Assembly: GCA_022451485.1 (NCBI GenBank)
Contig: JAKUQS010000007.1
Coordinates: forward strand, 79,746-143,745
Direction: 5' to 3'
From: Gammaproteobacteria bacterium
GTDB taxonomy: Bacteria > Pseudomonadota > Gammaproteobacteria > Arenicellales > UBA868
Length of the DNA stretch: 64,000 bases
Part shown: piece by piece, positions 25,901 to 33,552 of the stretch
Position numbering within the stretch: position 1 is the stretch's first letter
Layout of the letters: each line of letters opens with the position of its first letter
Translations under genes and position numbers: made by a program
Notes under the pieces: generated by a model
The model's input: only the letters and a program-made list of their open reading frames with translations
Database searches by the model: none
Told to the model about the DNA's origin: nothing

Positions 25901-26090
25901 TGTCTTCGGCGCTGGCACCACTCCACGGTACGGTAACCGAGACGAAATCGATATCGAAATTGGGAAAGAACTGGGTGTTGAGCTTGGACAATGCCCATAC
26001 GCCGGAGACCAGCATGATGGTCATGAGAAGGTTGGCAGCCACTGGGTGGTTGGCCAGGGTGGTCAGGAGGCCCCGCTTCACAGTGATCAC
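22971..26090 (-). CDS. RND family efflux permease
   Basis: A 1039-residue inner-membrane proton-driven exporter of the AcrB/HAE1 type. TM1 lies in HPVAANLLMTIMLVSGVWAL. LGIIVDDAIVVGEDAV in TM4 carries the proton-relay Asp pair, and FFGLAGIVINDSIILV lies in TM10. Two large periplasmic domains separate the helix groups. GTG 26090 directly follows the adaptor stop with no spacer. Together with that adaptor it forms a two-gene pump that needs an outer-membrane TolC-type channel, which is not in the window. Substrates cannot be predicted. Confidence 0.95.
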   Translation of the reverse strand: MITVKRGLLTTLANHPVAANLLMTIMLVSGVWALSKLNTQFFPNFDIDFVSVTVPWSGASAEDIETLIAVPLEQELRNVNRVKEILSKSVDGRAVITLEFEEGTDMGLAVDEVKESVALVRNLPSTAERPKVSRIINYEAVASVLVTGPDDPQGLRTLVHRFERELINRGISNIRIYGLPKEEIAIQVPAATLRELGLSLDQIGQRISAASRDIPVGVVGRDEAARQLRFNDQRRGELGFETLPIIATDDGRLLTLGDIATITRRPKDSEIDVTYRGQPAVELRLSRSKEADSLEAADILENWVIETRPQLPPGVGLYLYDERWEYIQDRINLLLKNGTTGLILVIIILFLFLNAPAARWVTIGIPTSLLAALGILYLYGGSINMISLFGLIMTLGIIVDDAIVVGEDAVTHFENGAQPLDAVEKGARRMLAPVVSSSLTTIAAFMPLLLIGGIIGIILRVIPVVVICVILASLVESFLVLPGHLRGAFTRMKTYQPRGIRKTLDAQFNRFRERIFRPLVTAAVRFRWTTLAAAFSIMIITVGWVVSGRVAFNFFPTAETTILYANADFVSGTPKKDVRNFLAEMEQALWDTNEQFGGGLLVTAVVRHGMAESGDFERRKSDYVGSVLVELLEPDQRDVRNREFINAWRSRIPVLPGLENLSINERAGGPPGRDIDVRIIGKNLLSVKSAAVDLKNVLGEISGVSGVEDNMPYGREQVILRLTPTGEALGLNADNLGRQLRAAFEGYLIQVLADGDDELEVRAVLPDAGRDRLSSLEELDIILPGGKTMPLTNAVTLTTRRGFDSIRHTDGKLAVTVTADVDAAINNDNRIIANLRQSALPDLEREYGVEFSFEGRQADQQETLTDMKRGAILALVLIYLILAWVFASYGWPLLVMLIIPFGLVGALWGHELMNIDLTILSMFGFFGLAGIVINDSIILVMFYKQLRESGMTADAAVIEAACQRLRAVLLTSLTTIAGLTPLLFETSLQAQFLIPMATSIAFGLAFSTFLVLLLVPALLLIYERGLNIFRLGVIGTPPP

Positions 26091-27338
26091 TTAATTATCG
26101 GTGGGTGCGGAGGCCACCTTAAGGCCGTCGACGGCGCCGGGTAGTTGGTGGCTTAACACCGCATCACCATCTTTAATAGCATCGCCCGTCACAAGGACCC
26201 AACTCCCCTGCTCGCCGTTGTCGTACTCACCGACGCGTTGAACGGCCACGTGATCAAGACGGTTGTTGATCACCCGGTAAACCGTGTTGGCACCATAGAT
26301 GGCGGTGGCCGGTAACGGGATGACCTGGGCTTTGGCGGGGAGCTCGATGGTTAGTGCAATCGTGCGTCCAAGTTCTACCGATATGGCATGGTCTCGAAAA
26401 CTGAAAAACGCATCGACCCCTCCTTGCCCGGGTTCAATTTTGCCGGCCAGTCGATCGAGTCTGAGGGATCGTACCCGCTCTTCAATGTCGGCTGTGGCGG
26501 TGATGGCAGCACCTGTGCTGAGGCCGTGCCGGAGAGTTGGCAGGTGACGGTTGGGGATCTGCGCGCGGACTTCGATCAGGCGGGTATCGAACACATCGAC
26601 TAGTTGATCGCCTGCGCGGACTCGATCGCCGGGAGAGACATGGACCGCAGTGACTTTTCCCGGCGCCAACGCCCTCACGGCGGTTCGCTCTAGGTCGTTG
26701 CGTACTTGGTCGTGGAGCGCCTTGGCACGTTGCTGTCGGGCACGCAATTGCGCCAGCCTGGGGTTGTGGTCGTTAATGGCTCGTCGACGGTTAGCAATCG
26801 CCAGGGTTTGGGCCTGCTGTGCATGTTGTGCTTCATCGACGCGAGCCGCCGACCCCGCCTGTGTTCGCGCAAGTTGTTCGGCGCGGTCCAGCGCTTTCTC
26901 GCCCAATTGCAGTAACGTCCTCTCGATTTGCAGTGCTTCGAGATCGGCCGCGTAACGGCGTTTCTCGCTATCGATTTGCGCCTTGATTTCCAGCAGGTCA
27001 CCTTCGCGTTGTCGTAGCAAGAGTTGGAGCGAGCGGTCATCCAGCTGGACCAGAAGATCGCCAGGGACAACGGTAGTTCCCGCGAGTACGGGTACTTGTT
27101 GCACATCAGCTGAAATGGCGGCGCGGCGGCGAGATTCATGTGGCGACTCGATTCGTCCGTAAAGGCGTACCGTTGGAGAAAGGGATTGACGCTGTGCAGT
27201 AACCGTGGTGACGGTCCAGGTCTTTTCAATAGCTTCGATCGGTTGGTCCGGCACTTGGCTCGCTTCAAGCCATAAAAACACAACAAGACTTCCCCCCAGT
27301 AACAGAACAGGCAAAGAGAATTTTAAAAGGCGCCGCAT
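26091..27338 (-). CDS. RND efflux periplasmic adaptor (membrane fusion protein)
   Basis: 415 residues from ATG 27338 (MRRLLKFSLPVLLLGGSLVVFLW), an N-terminal membrane anchor. A split lipoyl domain flanks a long alpha-hairpin: VPVLAGTTVVPGDLLVQLDD before, ALAPGKVTAVHVSPGDRVRAG after. A beta-barrel follows (IEVRAQIPNRHLPTL). It bridges the permease to the outer-membrane channel. The first 27 residues of the longer frame were dropped because the hydrophobic anchor starts at this ATG. The ribosome site is weak. Confidence 0.92.
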   Translation of the reverse strand: MRRLLKFSLPVLLLGGSLVVFLWLEASQVPDQPIEAIEKTWTVTTVTAQRQSLSPTVRLYGRIESPHESRRRAAISADVQQVPVLAGTTVVPGDLLVQLDDRSLQLLLRQREGDLLEIKAQIDSEKRRYAADLEALQIERTLLQLGEKALDRAEQLARTQAGSAARVDEAQHAQQAQTLAIANRRRAINDHNPRLAQLRARQQRAKALHDQVRNDLERTAVRALAPGKVTAVHVSPGDRVRAGDQLVDVFDTRLIEVRAQIPNRHLPTLRHGLSTGAAITATADIEERVRSLRLDRLAGKIEPGQGGVDAFFSFRDHAISVELGRTIALTIELPAKAQVIPLPATAIYGANTVYRVINNRLDHVAVQRVGEYDNGEQGSWVLVTGDAIKDGDAVLSHQLPGAVDGLKVASAPTDN

Positions 27339-27750
27339 GATGGAAGTGGAATTAGTTAATTTGGTATAACCTTGGGAAGGAGAGGATTTTACACTTCGAT
27401 CGCAGTCATTGTGTGCCAAGGAAAATGCTGCAGTCCATAATGCTTGGCTAACTGCACGATCAAGTGATTACGGGCCTTCAATCAAATTCTGAGAGCTAGG
27501 CTGGTACTAGTGGAGTTCCTGACCCTCCTCATCTTAACTATCCCAACAGCGTAGTGGTGTTGATGTGAACACGCCTATGCATCGCGTTTAAAGTTGCTTG
27601 ACCAAAAGCAAAGATAATTCGTGTATGGTTGTAACCCGGGCTGCTTCGCGTAGCAGTTTGGGGAGTGAGTGATTAAAATTGCGCGCAACCTGCCTATCCA
27701 TTGAAGCACGATGAAGGCCAATCCTTATAGGATCTCGGGAAACGTACACC
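27339..27750. other. Divergent intergenic region between RND pump and SRAP gene
   Basis: 412 bases that must hold promoters in both directions. I see no family-like reading frame and no clear palindrome that would mark a pump regulator, and no regulator gene is adjacent. The rejected upstream extension of the adaptor covers 27339-27419. Confidence 0.5.
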
Positions 27751-28440
27751 ATGTGTGGACGCTTTGATCGCCACCGCGAATTAGCCCATTTCAATACCGC
27801 AATGGGTGGGGTTGACTGCTCTGGTGGTGCCGAGTTGCCAGCCAATTACAACGTTGCTCCATCGCAATCAGCCTGGGTCGTTCATGGGTCAAATGGAAAC
27901 GCAGCGGTGTCAGCGATGTCATGGGGATTTGTCCCTGAGTGGGTAAGTGAAACCAGATTTACGCGTCCGATCAATGCCCGATCCGAAACGGCTCACGAGA
28001 AGCCGATGTTTCGTGCGGCGTTTTCGAAGCAACGTTGTTTGGTCCTGTGTGATGGTTATTACGAATGGCAACGTTTGTCTAAAGGCCGTAAGCAGCCGCA
28101 TTATTTTTCCCTGCCGCTGGACGCGCCGATGATTTTGGCGGGGCTTTATTCAAGTAACGAAAGCTTGACGGGTAATGTGTTAGACACGTTCTGTGTGTTG
28201 ACGGTAGCCGCAAGCTCGGCAGTGAAGAGTGTTCATCATCGGATGCCGGTCATTTTGGACCAAGAGGGTCAATCAGCGTGGCTTGACCCAGAGCGACGAG
28301 AGGAAGTGGCATTACGCCCCTGGTTGCGTCCGTGGGCAGGGGAGATCGAGGTTTCCCCTGTGAGCACGTTTGTTAACAGTCCGGCCAACAACTCTGCGCA
28401 ATGTATCCAACCGTTGCAGGCAGATAGTGCCCCCGTATGA
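27751..28440 (+). CDS. yedK: SOS response-associated peptidase (SRAP, HMCES/YedK-like)
   Basis: Covalently traps abasic sites in single-stranded DNA as a DNA-protein crosslink. The 229 residues start MCGRFD, so Cys2 becomes the N-terminal nucleophile. PINARSET, CLVLCDGYYEW and the active-site His region VHHRMPVIL are the family motifs. It is cytoplasmic and nucleoid-associated. It overlaps the next gene by four bases (ATGA). I saw no LexA box in the upstream region. Confidence 0.93.
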   Translation: MCGRFDRHRELAHFNTAMGGVDCSGGAELPANYNVAPSQSAWVVHGSNGNAAVSAMSWGFVPEWVSETRFTRPINARSETAHEKPMFRAAFSKQRCLVLCDGYYEWQRLSKGRKQPHYFSLPLDAPMILAGLYSSNESLTGNVLDTFCVLTVAASSAVKSVHHRMPVILDQEGQSAWLDPERREEVALRPWLRPWAGEIEVSPVSTFVNSPANNSAQCIQPLQADSAPV

Positions 28441-29351
28441 CAGCGCAACAAACAGTCGCGGTTATCGGTGGTAGCGGTTTCGTTGGGCGCCACCTGCTGG
28501 TGCGATTGGTTAATGCTGGGCTCCAAGTCACTGCATTGGCCAGAAGTTCGGCCGCTGAATCCGGGCTGAGAAAACTCGCGGGTGTGCGAGTGGTTAGGGT
28601 CAAACTTGAGAGCGATGAAGCCTTATCCGCGTGTCTTGCAGGGCAGGCGGTTGTAATCAACCTGGTTGGCATATTGCACGAGAGCCGAGAGATTGATTTT
28701 GACGCGGTTCATGTTGCATTCCCTCGCCGTTTGGCGCATTTGTGTCAAGCAGCCGGCGTCACGCAATATCTGCACATGAGTGCATTAAATGCCGATGCTG
28801 CCAAAGGGTCTAGTCGTTACCTTAAGAGCCGCGGTGAAGGTGAGGACGCGGTTCACCACGCCTGTGGTGGAGTCACGGTAACGAGTTTTCGGCCGTCCAT
28901 TATTTTTGGACCAGGGGATAATTTTTTCGGTGTTTTTGATCGGTTACTCGACTGGATGCCGGTGTTTCCTGTGGTGTGTCCGCAAACGCGATTTGCACCG
29001 GTCTTTGTTGATGATGTGGTCGAAGCGTTTTATCAAGTACTCGAAAGGGGTGCGGATTTTAATGGCCAGCGATTGAACCTTTGTGGCCCGCAAATCTATA
29101 CGTTTAAAGAGCTGGTCCAGTTTGTTGCGCGCGTCACTGGTCGCCGGCGCCTGGTGTTGGGAATGCCCGATTCGTTATCAAGATTGCAGGCGTTGGTGAT
29201 GGAACGTCTCCCTGGAAAATTATTTACTCGGGATAATTATCGCTCCATGCAGATGGACAGTGTGTGTGGCGGGGATGATTTTGCCGCCCTTGGCATTACT
29301 CCAAAGGCGCTTGAAGACGTGATGACGCCGCTATTGGCCCGCCCACGTTGA
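28437..29351 (+). CDS. NAD(P)-binding SDR-like protein, NDUFA9-like
   Basis: 304 residues. VAVIGGSGFVGRHLLVRL is a Rossmann dinucleotide site (GxxGxxG). The overall pattern INLVGILHE, FRPSIIFGPGDNFF and FAPVFVDDVVEAF follows atypical short-chain dehydrogenases close to the complex I accessory subunit NDUFA9 and to bacterial UDP-sugar or ubiquinone-related reductases. A catalytic YxxxK is not obvious, so it may bind a cofactor without catalysis. It overlaps the SRAP gene by four bases and is convergent with gpsA. Confidence 0.8.
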   Translation: MTAQQTVAVIGGSGFVGRHLLVRLVNAGLQVTALARSSAAESGLRKLAGVRVVRVKLESDEALSACLAGQAVVINLVGILHESREIDFDAVHVAFPRRLAHLCQAAGVTQYLHMSALNADAAKGSSRYLKSRGEGEDAVHHACGGVTVTSFRPSIIFGPGDNFFGVFDRLLDWMPVFPVVCPQTRFAPVFVDDVVEAFYQVLERGADFNGQRLNLCGPQIYTFKELVQFVARVTGRRRLVLGMPDSLSRLQALVMERLPGKLFTRDNYRSMQMDSVCGGDDFAALGITPKALEDVMTPLLARPR

Positions 29352-29354
29352 TCC

Positions 29355-30365
29355 TTAATCTGTTTCTTCGCGCGGGGCCCTGCCAAGAAGGGTCGTGACA
29401 GCGGATGCCGGGTCAAGATCATCGAAAATGACACGGTATACCTGTTCGCTGATAGGCATCTGGATGCCAAGTTCCCGGCTTTTTTCATATAGCACGCGGG
29501 CAGTATTAATGCCTTCTATTTCCTGACCGATCTCTTTAATGAGTTTGTTGATGGAACTGCCGCCGCCGAGCCCTATGCCCAGGCGTCTATTCCGCGATTG
29601 ATCATCTGTTGCTGTGAGTAGCAGATCGCCCACACCGGTTAATCCGCTGAAGGTTTTGGCTTGGCCGCCAAGTGCGATACCAAACCGCGTCATTTCAGCC
29701 AATGCGCGTGTGATCAGTGCTGCGCGCGCATTGGCACCTAAACTCAATCCATCGCAAATTCCGGTAGCAATGGCCATCACGTTCTTGATGGCGCCGCCCA
29801 GTTGAATGCCAACGAGGTCGGTGCTGGTGTAAACCCGTACGCGTTCATTTCTAAACCAGTCGGTAAATTGTTGAGTCGCCGCATCATCCTCGCAGCCTAC
29901 TGTCAGTGCAGTGGGAAATCCCAGAGCGACTTCATTCGCGAAACTGGGTCCAGAAATAACGGCGGGCACGGTGTCGTGGGTGTTCAGCACTTCATGGAAC
30001 ACCGCACTGGGAAGACGACCGCTGTTGGGTTCAAAGCCCTTTGTTCCCCAGCACACGCGCAAAGGCCCTTCCGCATGCTGTCGTAAAGACACCAGTGTGT
30101 TGTGAAACGCGTGGCTAGGAACGGCGATGACCAGGCCAAAAGTGTTGCGCACCAATGACGCTAGATCTGCTGTGACGTCGATGGTGTCGGGGAGGGTAAT
30201 GCCGGGCAGATAGCGCGAGTTCTCTCGTTGTTGAGCAATCTCCGAAGCCTGTTGGGCGCTGTGACTCCATAGCCAAACCCGATGGCCGTTGCGTGCGATA
30301 AGAATAGCGAGCGCTGTTCCCCAGGAGCCAGCGCCCAGAACGCCAACGGGTTGCTGCGAAGCCAT
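29355..30365 (-). CDS. gpsA: Glycerol-3-phosphate dehydrogenase [NAD(P)+]
   Basis: Reduces dihydroxyacetone phosphate to sn-glycerol-3-phosphate, the backbone for phospholipids. 336 residues with GVLGAGSWGTALA (NAD site), ISGPSFANEV, the catalytic Lys in LGGAIKNVMAIATGICDGL and the substrate loop SRNRRLGIGLGGG. It is cytoplasmic. It follows secB in the same direction, the usual gammaproteobacterial order. Confidence 0.97.
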   Translation of the reverse strand: MASQQPVGVLGAGSWGTALAILIARNGHRVWLWSHSAQQASEIAQQRENSRYLPGITLPDTIDVTADLASLVRNTFGLVIAVPSHAFHNTLVSLRQHAEGPLRVCWGTKGFEPNSGRLPSAVFHEVLNTHDTVPAVISGPSFANEVALGFPTALTVGCEDDAATQQFTDWFRNERVRVYTSTDLVGIQLGGAIKNVMAIATGICDGLSLGANARAALITRALAEMTRFGIALGGQAKTFSGLTGVGDLLLTATDDQSRNRRLGIGLGGGSSINKLIKEIGQEIEGINTARVLYEKSRELGIQMPISEQVYRVIFDDLDPASAVTTLLGRAPREETD

Positions 30366-30414
30366 CGTTGTTATAGGGGCCTAGACGATTGCTGACCAGC
30401 GGCGCAGCAAATGC

Positions 30415-30900
30415 TCAGGCGCTGTTCGGCGCACCTTCTGCGTCCGGCTGGGGCGAAGACTTTTTTTGTTCATACATCATTTCAAAATTCACAGGGGCTA
30501 ACAGTAACTGGGGGAACCCCCCCTTGGCGACCAACTGGGAAATCGCTTCGCGCGCAAAAGGAAACAATACGTTCGGGCAAGCGGCTTCCAGAATTTTTTC
30601 CAGTGGCGCGGCCTCGTAACCGGCTAATGTAAAAATGCCAGCCTGCTGGACTTCTGCAATGAACAGCGTGTCTTCATCCGATTTGGCCGTGCAGGTAATT
30701 GCGAGAACAACCTCGTATATGTCATCGGTATCGGCGACACGCTGATGCTGAATTTTCAACTGTACGTCAATAGCAGGATTGCGATTGGGGTTTTTCGGAC
30801 CAAACACCTCGGGACTGCATGGTGATTCGAAAGAGGCGTCTTTTAGGTAAACCTGATTGAACTGGAAAGTGGGTGCAGTTGGCGTGTTGTTTTCGGCCAT
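30415..30900 (-). CDS. secB: Protein-export chaperone SecB
   Basis: A tetrameric cytosolic chaperone that hands unfolded preproteins to SecA. The 161 residues include FQFNQVYLKDASFE, the peptide-binding beta-sheet, and the conserved CPNVLFPFAREAISQLVAKGGFPQLLLAPVNF region. The acidic, flexible tail after MYEQKK is typical. It lies between the rhodanese gene and gpsA. Confidence 0.97.
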   Translation of the reverse strand: MAENNTPTAPTFQFNQVYLKDASFESPCSPEVFGPKNPNRNPAIDVQLKIQHQRVADTDDIYEVVLAITCTAKSDEDTLFIAEVQQAGIFTLAGYEAAPLEKILEAACPNVLFPFAREAISQLVAKGGFPQLLLAPVNFEMMYEQKKSSPQPDAEGAPNSA

Positions 30901-30924
30901 TGGATAAGATCCTTCGTATAGCGG

Positions 30925-31347
30925 TCAGCGTTGCACCGGAAGATGTTCTTTTTCCCAAGCATTCATTCCACCATCAAGGGTGTAGAGGTTGGGAAAGTTT
31001 TCTTTACGCAGCACCTGAGCACCGCGTGTTGCCTGTTGGCCAGATCGGCAGACTAAGACCATCGCGGTTTCTTTCTTGCGATGCTTTTCGAGACGTGCGA
31101 GGTTCAATTTGAGCTGATTGACAGGGATATTAATGGCCTTGGCGATGTGACTTTTCTCAAAGTCGGTATTGTCCCTGACATCGACGATGACCGCATTGTC
31201 ATGGTTTATTAATTGAGGTAATTGGATCGCCGAAACGCGGCGTATTCCGCTGGAACGTCGTCGTATCGGATCGTAGGCAAGTAACCCGAGGATGGCGATA
31301 AGGGTGGCAAAAAGGTACCAGTTACTGGCGACAAATTGATTAATCAT
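30925..31347 (-). CDS. Membrane-anchored rhodanese-like protein
   Basis: 140 residues with one N-terminal transmembrane helix (WYLFATLIAILGLLAYD) and a single rhodanese domain. The active-site loop is VCRSGQQATRG, with Cys that carries a persulfide. The family is YibN-like, normally encoded beside secB and grxC; here grxC is missing from between them. It starts 24 bases upstream of secB on the same strand. Confidence 0.9.
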   Translation of the reverse strand: MINQFVASNWYLFATLIAILGLLAYDPIRRRSSGIRRVSAIQLPQLINHDNAVIVDVRDNTDFEKSHIAKAINIPVNQLKLNLARLEKHRKKETAMVLVCRSGQQATRGAQVLRKENFPNLYTLDGGMNAWEKEHLPVQR

Positions 31348-31423
31348 CGAAAAAGTTGGAGTGGCGAATGGTCTTCCATTCTACAGGAGGAGGGTACTTA
31401 CTTAGCCGAAGACAGGCTCTGAT

Positions 31424-31774
31424 TCAGGCGGGGATGAAAGCGGATCGGGTGCTTTCCATTAATTGGACGACTTTATGGTCATCGATGCGGTAGTAAACTT
31501 TGTTGGCATCTTTACGGGAGGCCAGGATGCCTTTATCCCTGAGAATCGATAAATGCTGAGAAATATTGCTTTGGGAGGTGCCAACCAAGTCTACGAGGTC
31601 TTGAACGCTGATTTCCTTAATGCCGGCAAGAATACACAGAATCTTGAGTCGCAACGGATGTCCCATCGCCTTGAGGGCTCTTGAGGCGACGTATAAATTC
31701 TTTTCGTCTGCTAAGAAACTCTGGAACGGATCCCCATTTACGGGGAAAGCGGTTGGGGTGGGGATATCTGCCAT
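31424..31774 (-). CDS. ArsR-family transcriptional regulator
   Basis: 116 residues with a winged helix-turn-helix: GHPLRLKILCIL, then DLVDLVGTSQSNISQHLSILRDKGIL as recognition helix, and VYYRIDD as wing. Only one Cys is present (in KILC), so a two-cysteine persulfide or arsenite sensor is not obvious despite the rhodanese gene next door. The start is ATG 31774, with AGGTG upstream. An AT-rich inverted repeat at 31813-31843 is a likely self-regulatory operator. Confidence 0.88.
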   Translation of the reverse strand: MADIPTPTAFPVNGDPFQSFLADEKNLYVASRALKAMGHPLRLKILCILAGIKEISVQDLVDLVGTSQSNISQHLSILRDKGILASRKDANKVYYRIDDHKVVQLMESTRSAFIPA

Positions 31775-31812
31775 GCCGAGCACCTATGGGACAACTAAAG
31801 AATATCAATTAA

Positions 31813-31843
31813 ATATTATACATTAATGTTCGAATTATAATAT
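31813..31843. promoter_or_regulatory. AT-rich inverted repeat upstream of arsR-type gene
   Basis: ATATTATA (31813-31820) and TATAATAT (31836-31843) are perfect reverse complements separated by 15 bases that themselves contain CATTAATG and TTCGAA. It lies about 40-70 bases before the regulator start. The symmetry suits a dimeric ArsR protein (inference). The surrounding 31790-31920 is strikingly AT-rich. Confidence 0.5.
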
Positions 31844-32102
31844 ATCTTGGAAGGAAATGATATAACCCATTGTTAACAAAGACTAATATATGAAATCGCG
31901 ATATTAAATAAGGTTAAACAAAGTGCTTCCAAGGCGGATCACGTGATCTTTTGGGTGTCCGCTTGACCAGTTTCTCCTGCGTGACTCGACTTCCTGCCGG
32001 GGCAGTTAAGGGCGGCTATTGCGCGGTTGGAACGGGCGCCCTCAAACGCAGACGCTATACTTGTTCGCGTTTGTCGCCACCATTACTGCACTAGGTTAAG
32101 AA

Positions 32103-33407
32103 ATGAAGGGTTGCAAGGTTGAATTGCACCGTGCGTTATCGTTCGGGGTGCTTTCTGTGTTGTGTATCGGGATCAGTGTCGCTGCACATGCTGATACGAC
32201 CGAGCCATTGCCGATGGAGGATCTCAAAGTCTTTTCTGAGATTTTCGGCAAGATTAAGAGTGATTATGTTGAGCGAGTCGATGATGGTGAGTTGCTCAAA
32301 AATGCGGTACGGGGGATGCTTAACGGCCTTGATCCACACTCAACTTACCTCGAGCCTGAGGCATATCGTGAAGTGAATATCGATACACGGGGAGAATTTG
32401 GTGGTTTGGGCATTGAGGTAACCCTGGATGACAACGGACTCATCAGGGTAGTGACACCGATCGATGGCACACCGGCTGACCGGGCCGGCATTCTCCCTGG
32501 CGATCTGATTATTCGGCTCGATGAGGCGCCGGTTAAGGGCATGGCGCTGGATGAAGCAGTGAATCGGATGCGCGGGAAGCCGGGCAGCACGATTGATTTG
32601 ACCATTGCTCGAAAAGGGGCGCCGAATCCGATCCGGATCACGATTGAGCGGGCGGTTATCCACATCGATAGCGTGTGGGCACAATTGCTTGAAGCGCATT
32701 ATGCTTATGCACGTGTCGCTCAGTTTCAATCGGGAACTGCGGCGTCACTGCGTCGTGAGTTGACCCGCGTGAAAAAAGAAGCGGGTGGAACACTAGATGG
32801 TCTGGTCCTCGATCTGCGTAATAATCCAGGGGGTGTCCTGGACGGCGCCGTTGATGTCAGCGATGTTTTTCTTCGCCAGGGGGTGATCGTGTCGACGCGC
32901 GGACGCACAGAAGATTCGCGAATCACTTTTAACGCGACGCCAAAGGACTACCTCGGCGGTGCCGCGATGGTAGTGCTGGTGAACGGAGGTTCTGCTTCCG
33001 CCGCTGAGATTGTGGCCGGCGCGCTTCAGGATCACGACCGGGCGGTAATTCTTGGTACTAAGACATTCGGTAAAGGTTCTGTCCAAACGATATTGCCCAT
33101 GCACAACGGTGCAGCTCTTAAACTGACCACGGCTCGTTACTACACACCTAACGATCGTTCGATACAGGCCCGAGGAATTATTCCAGATGTTCTCACGGGG
33201 GATCTGACCTTTGCCGACCCGGGGGAGCCTAGCGGTGCGCTGCGGGAAGCAAATTTAGTTGGGCACCTCGGCCAGGAGACTACTGTAGAAGAGTCAGTGG
33301 GAAACGCCAGGGCGAGCCGCACGCGGCGCCAAGATAGTGACTACGAGGTGCGTGCGGCATTGAATTTGCTGAAAGGGATCAATATTGCTCGTCGCTATGC
33401 CGACTAA
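32103..33407 (+). CDS. S41 family C-terminal processing peptidase
   Basis: A periplasmic Ser-Lys protease, 434 residues, with a signal peptide (RALSFGVLSVLCIGISVAAHA). The PDZ domain spans FGGLGIEVTLDDNGLIRVV to the GDLIIRLDE region. The catalytic Ser lies in VNGGSASAAEIVAGAL and the Lys in GTKTFGKGSVQT. It is CtpA-like. Such proteases usually sit after gpmI and envC downstream of secB; here those two genes are absent and an ArsR gene takes their place. Confidence 0.94.
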   Translation: MKGCKVELHRALSFGVLSVLCIGISVAAHADTTEPLPMEDLKVFSEIFGKIKSDYVERVDDGELLKNAVRGMLNGLDPHSTYLEPEAYREVNIDTRGEFGGLGIEVTLDDNGLIRVVTPIDGTPADRAGILPGDLIIRLDEAPVKGMALDEAVNRMRGKPGSTIDLTIARKGAPNPIRITIERAVIHIDSVWAQLLEAHYAYARVAQFQSGTAASLRRELTRVKKEAGGTLDGLVLDLRNNPGGVLDGAVDVSDVFLRQGVIVSTRGRTEDSRITFNATPKDYLGGAAMVVLVNGGSASAAEIVAGALQDHDRAVILGTKTFGKGSVQTILPMHNGAALKLTTARYYTPNDRSIQARGIIPDVLTGDLTFADPGEPSGALREANLVGHLGQETTVEESVGNARASRTRRQDSDYEVRAALNLLKGINIARRYAD

Positions 33408-33552
33408 CGTGAGGTGGTGATGTAGGCAGTGCCGAGCGCGCCCAATGTTTTTGCTTTTACGGGTTGCTCGATTTAAAGACGTTCGTTTATTGATTTTTTA
33501 AACTTTGCAACGTGGCCCGGCGGATAACAAAAGTTGTTTTGGAGATGCCGTA

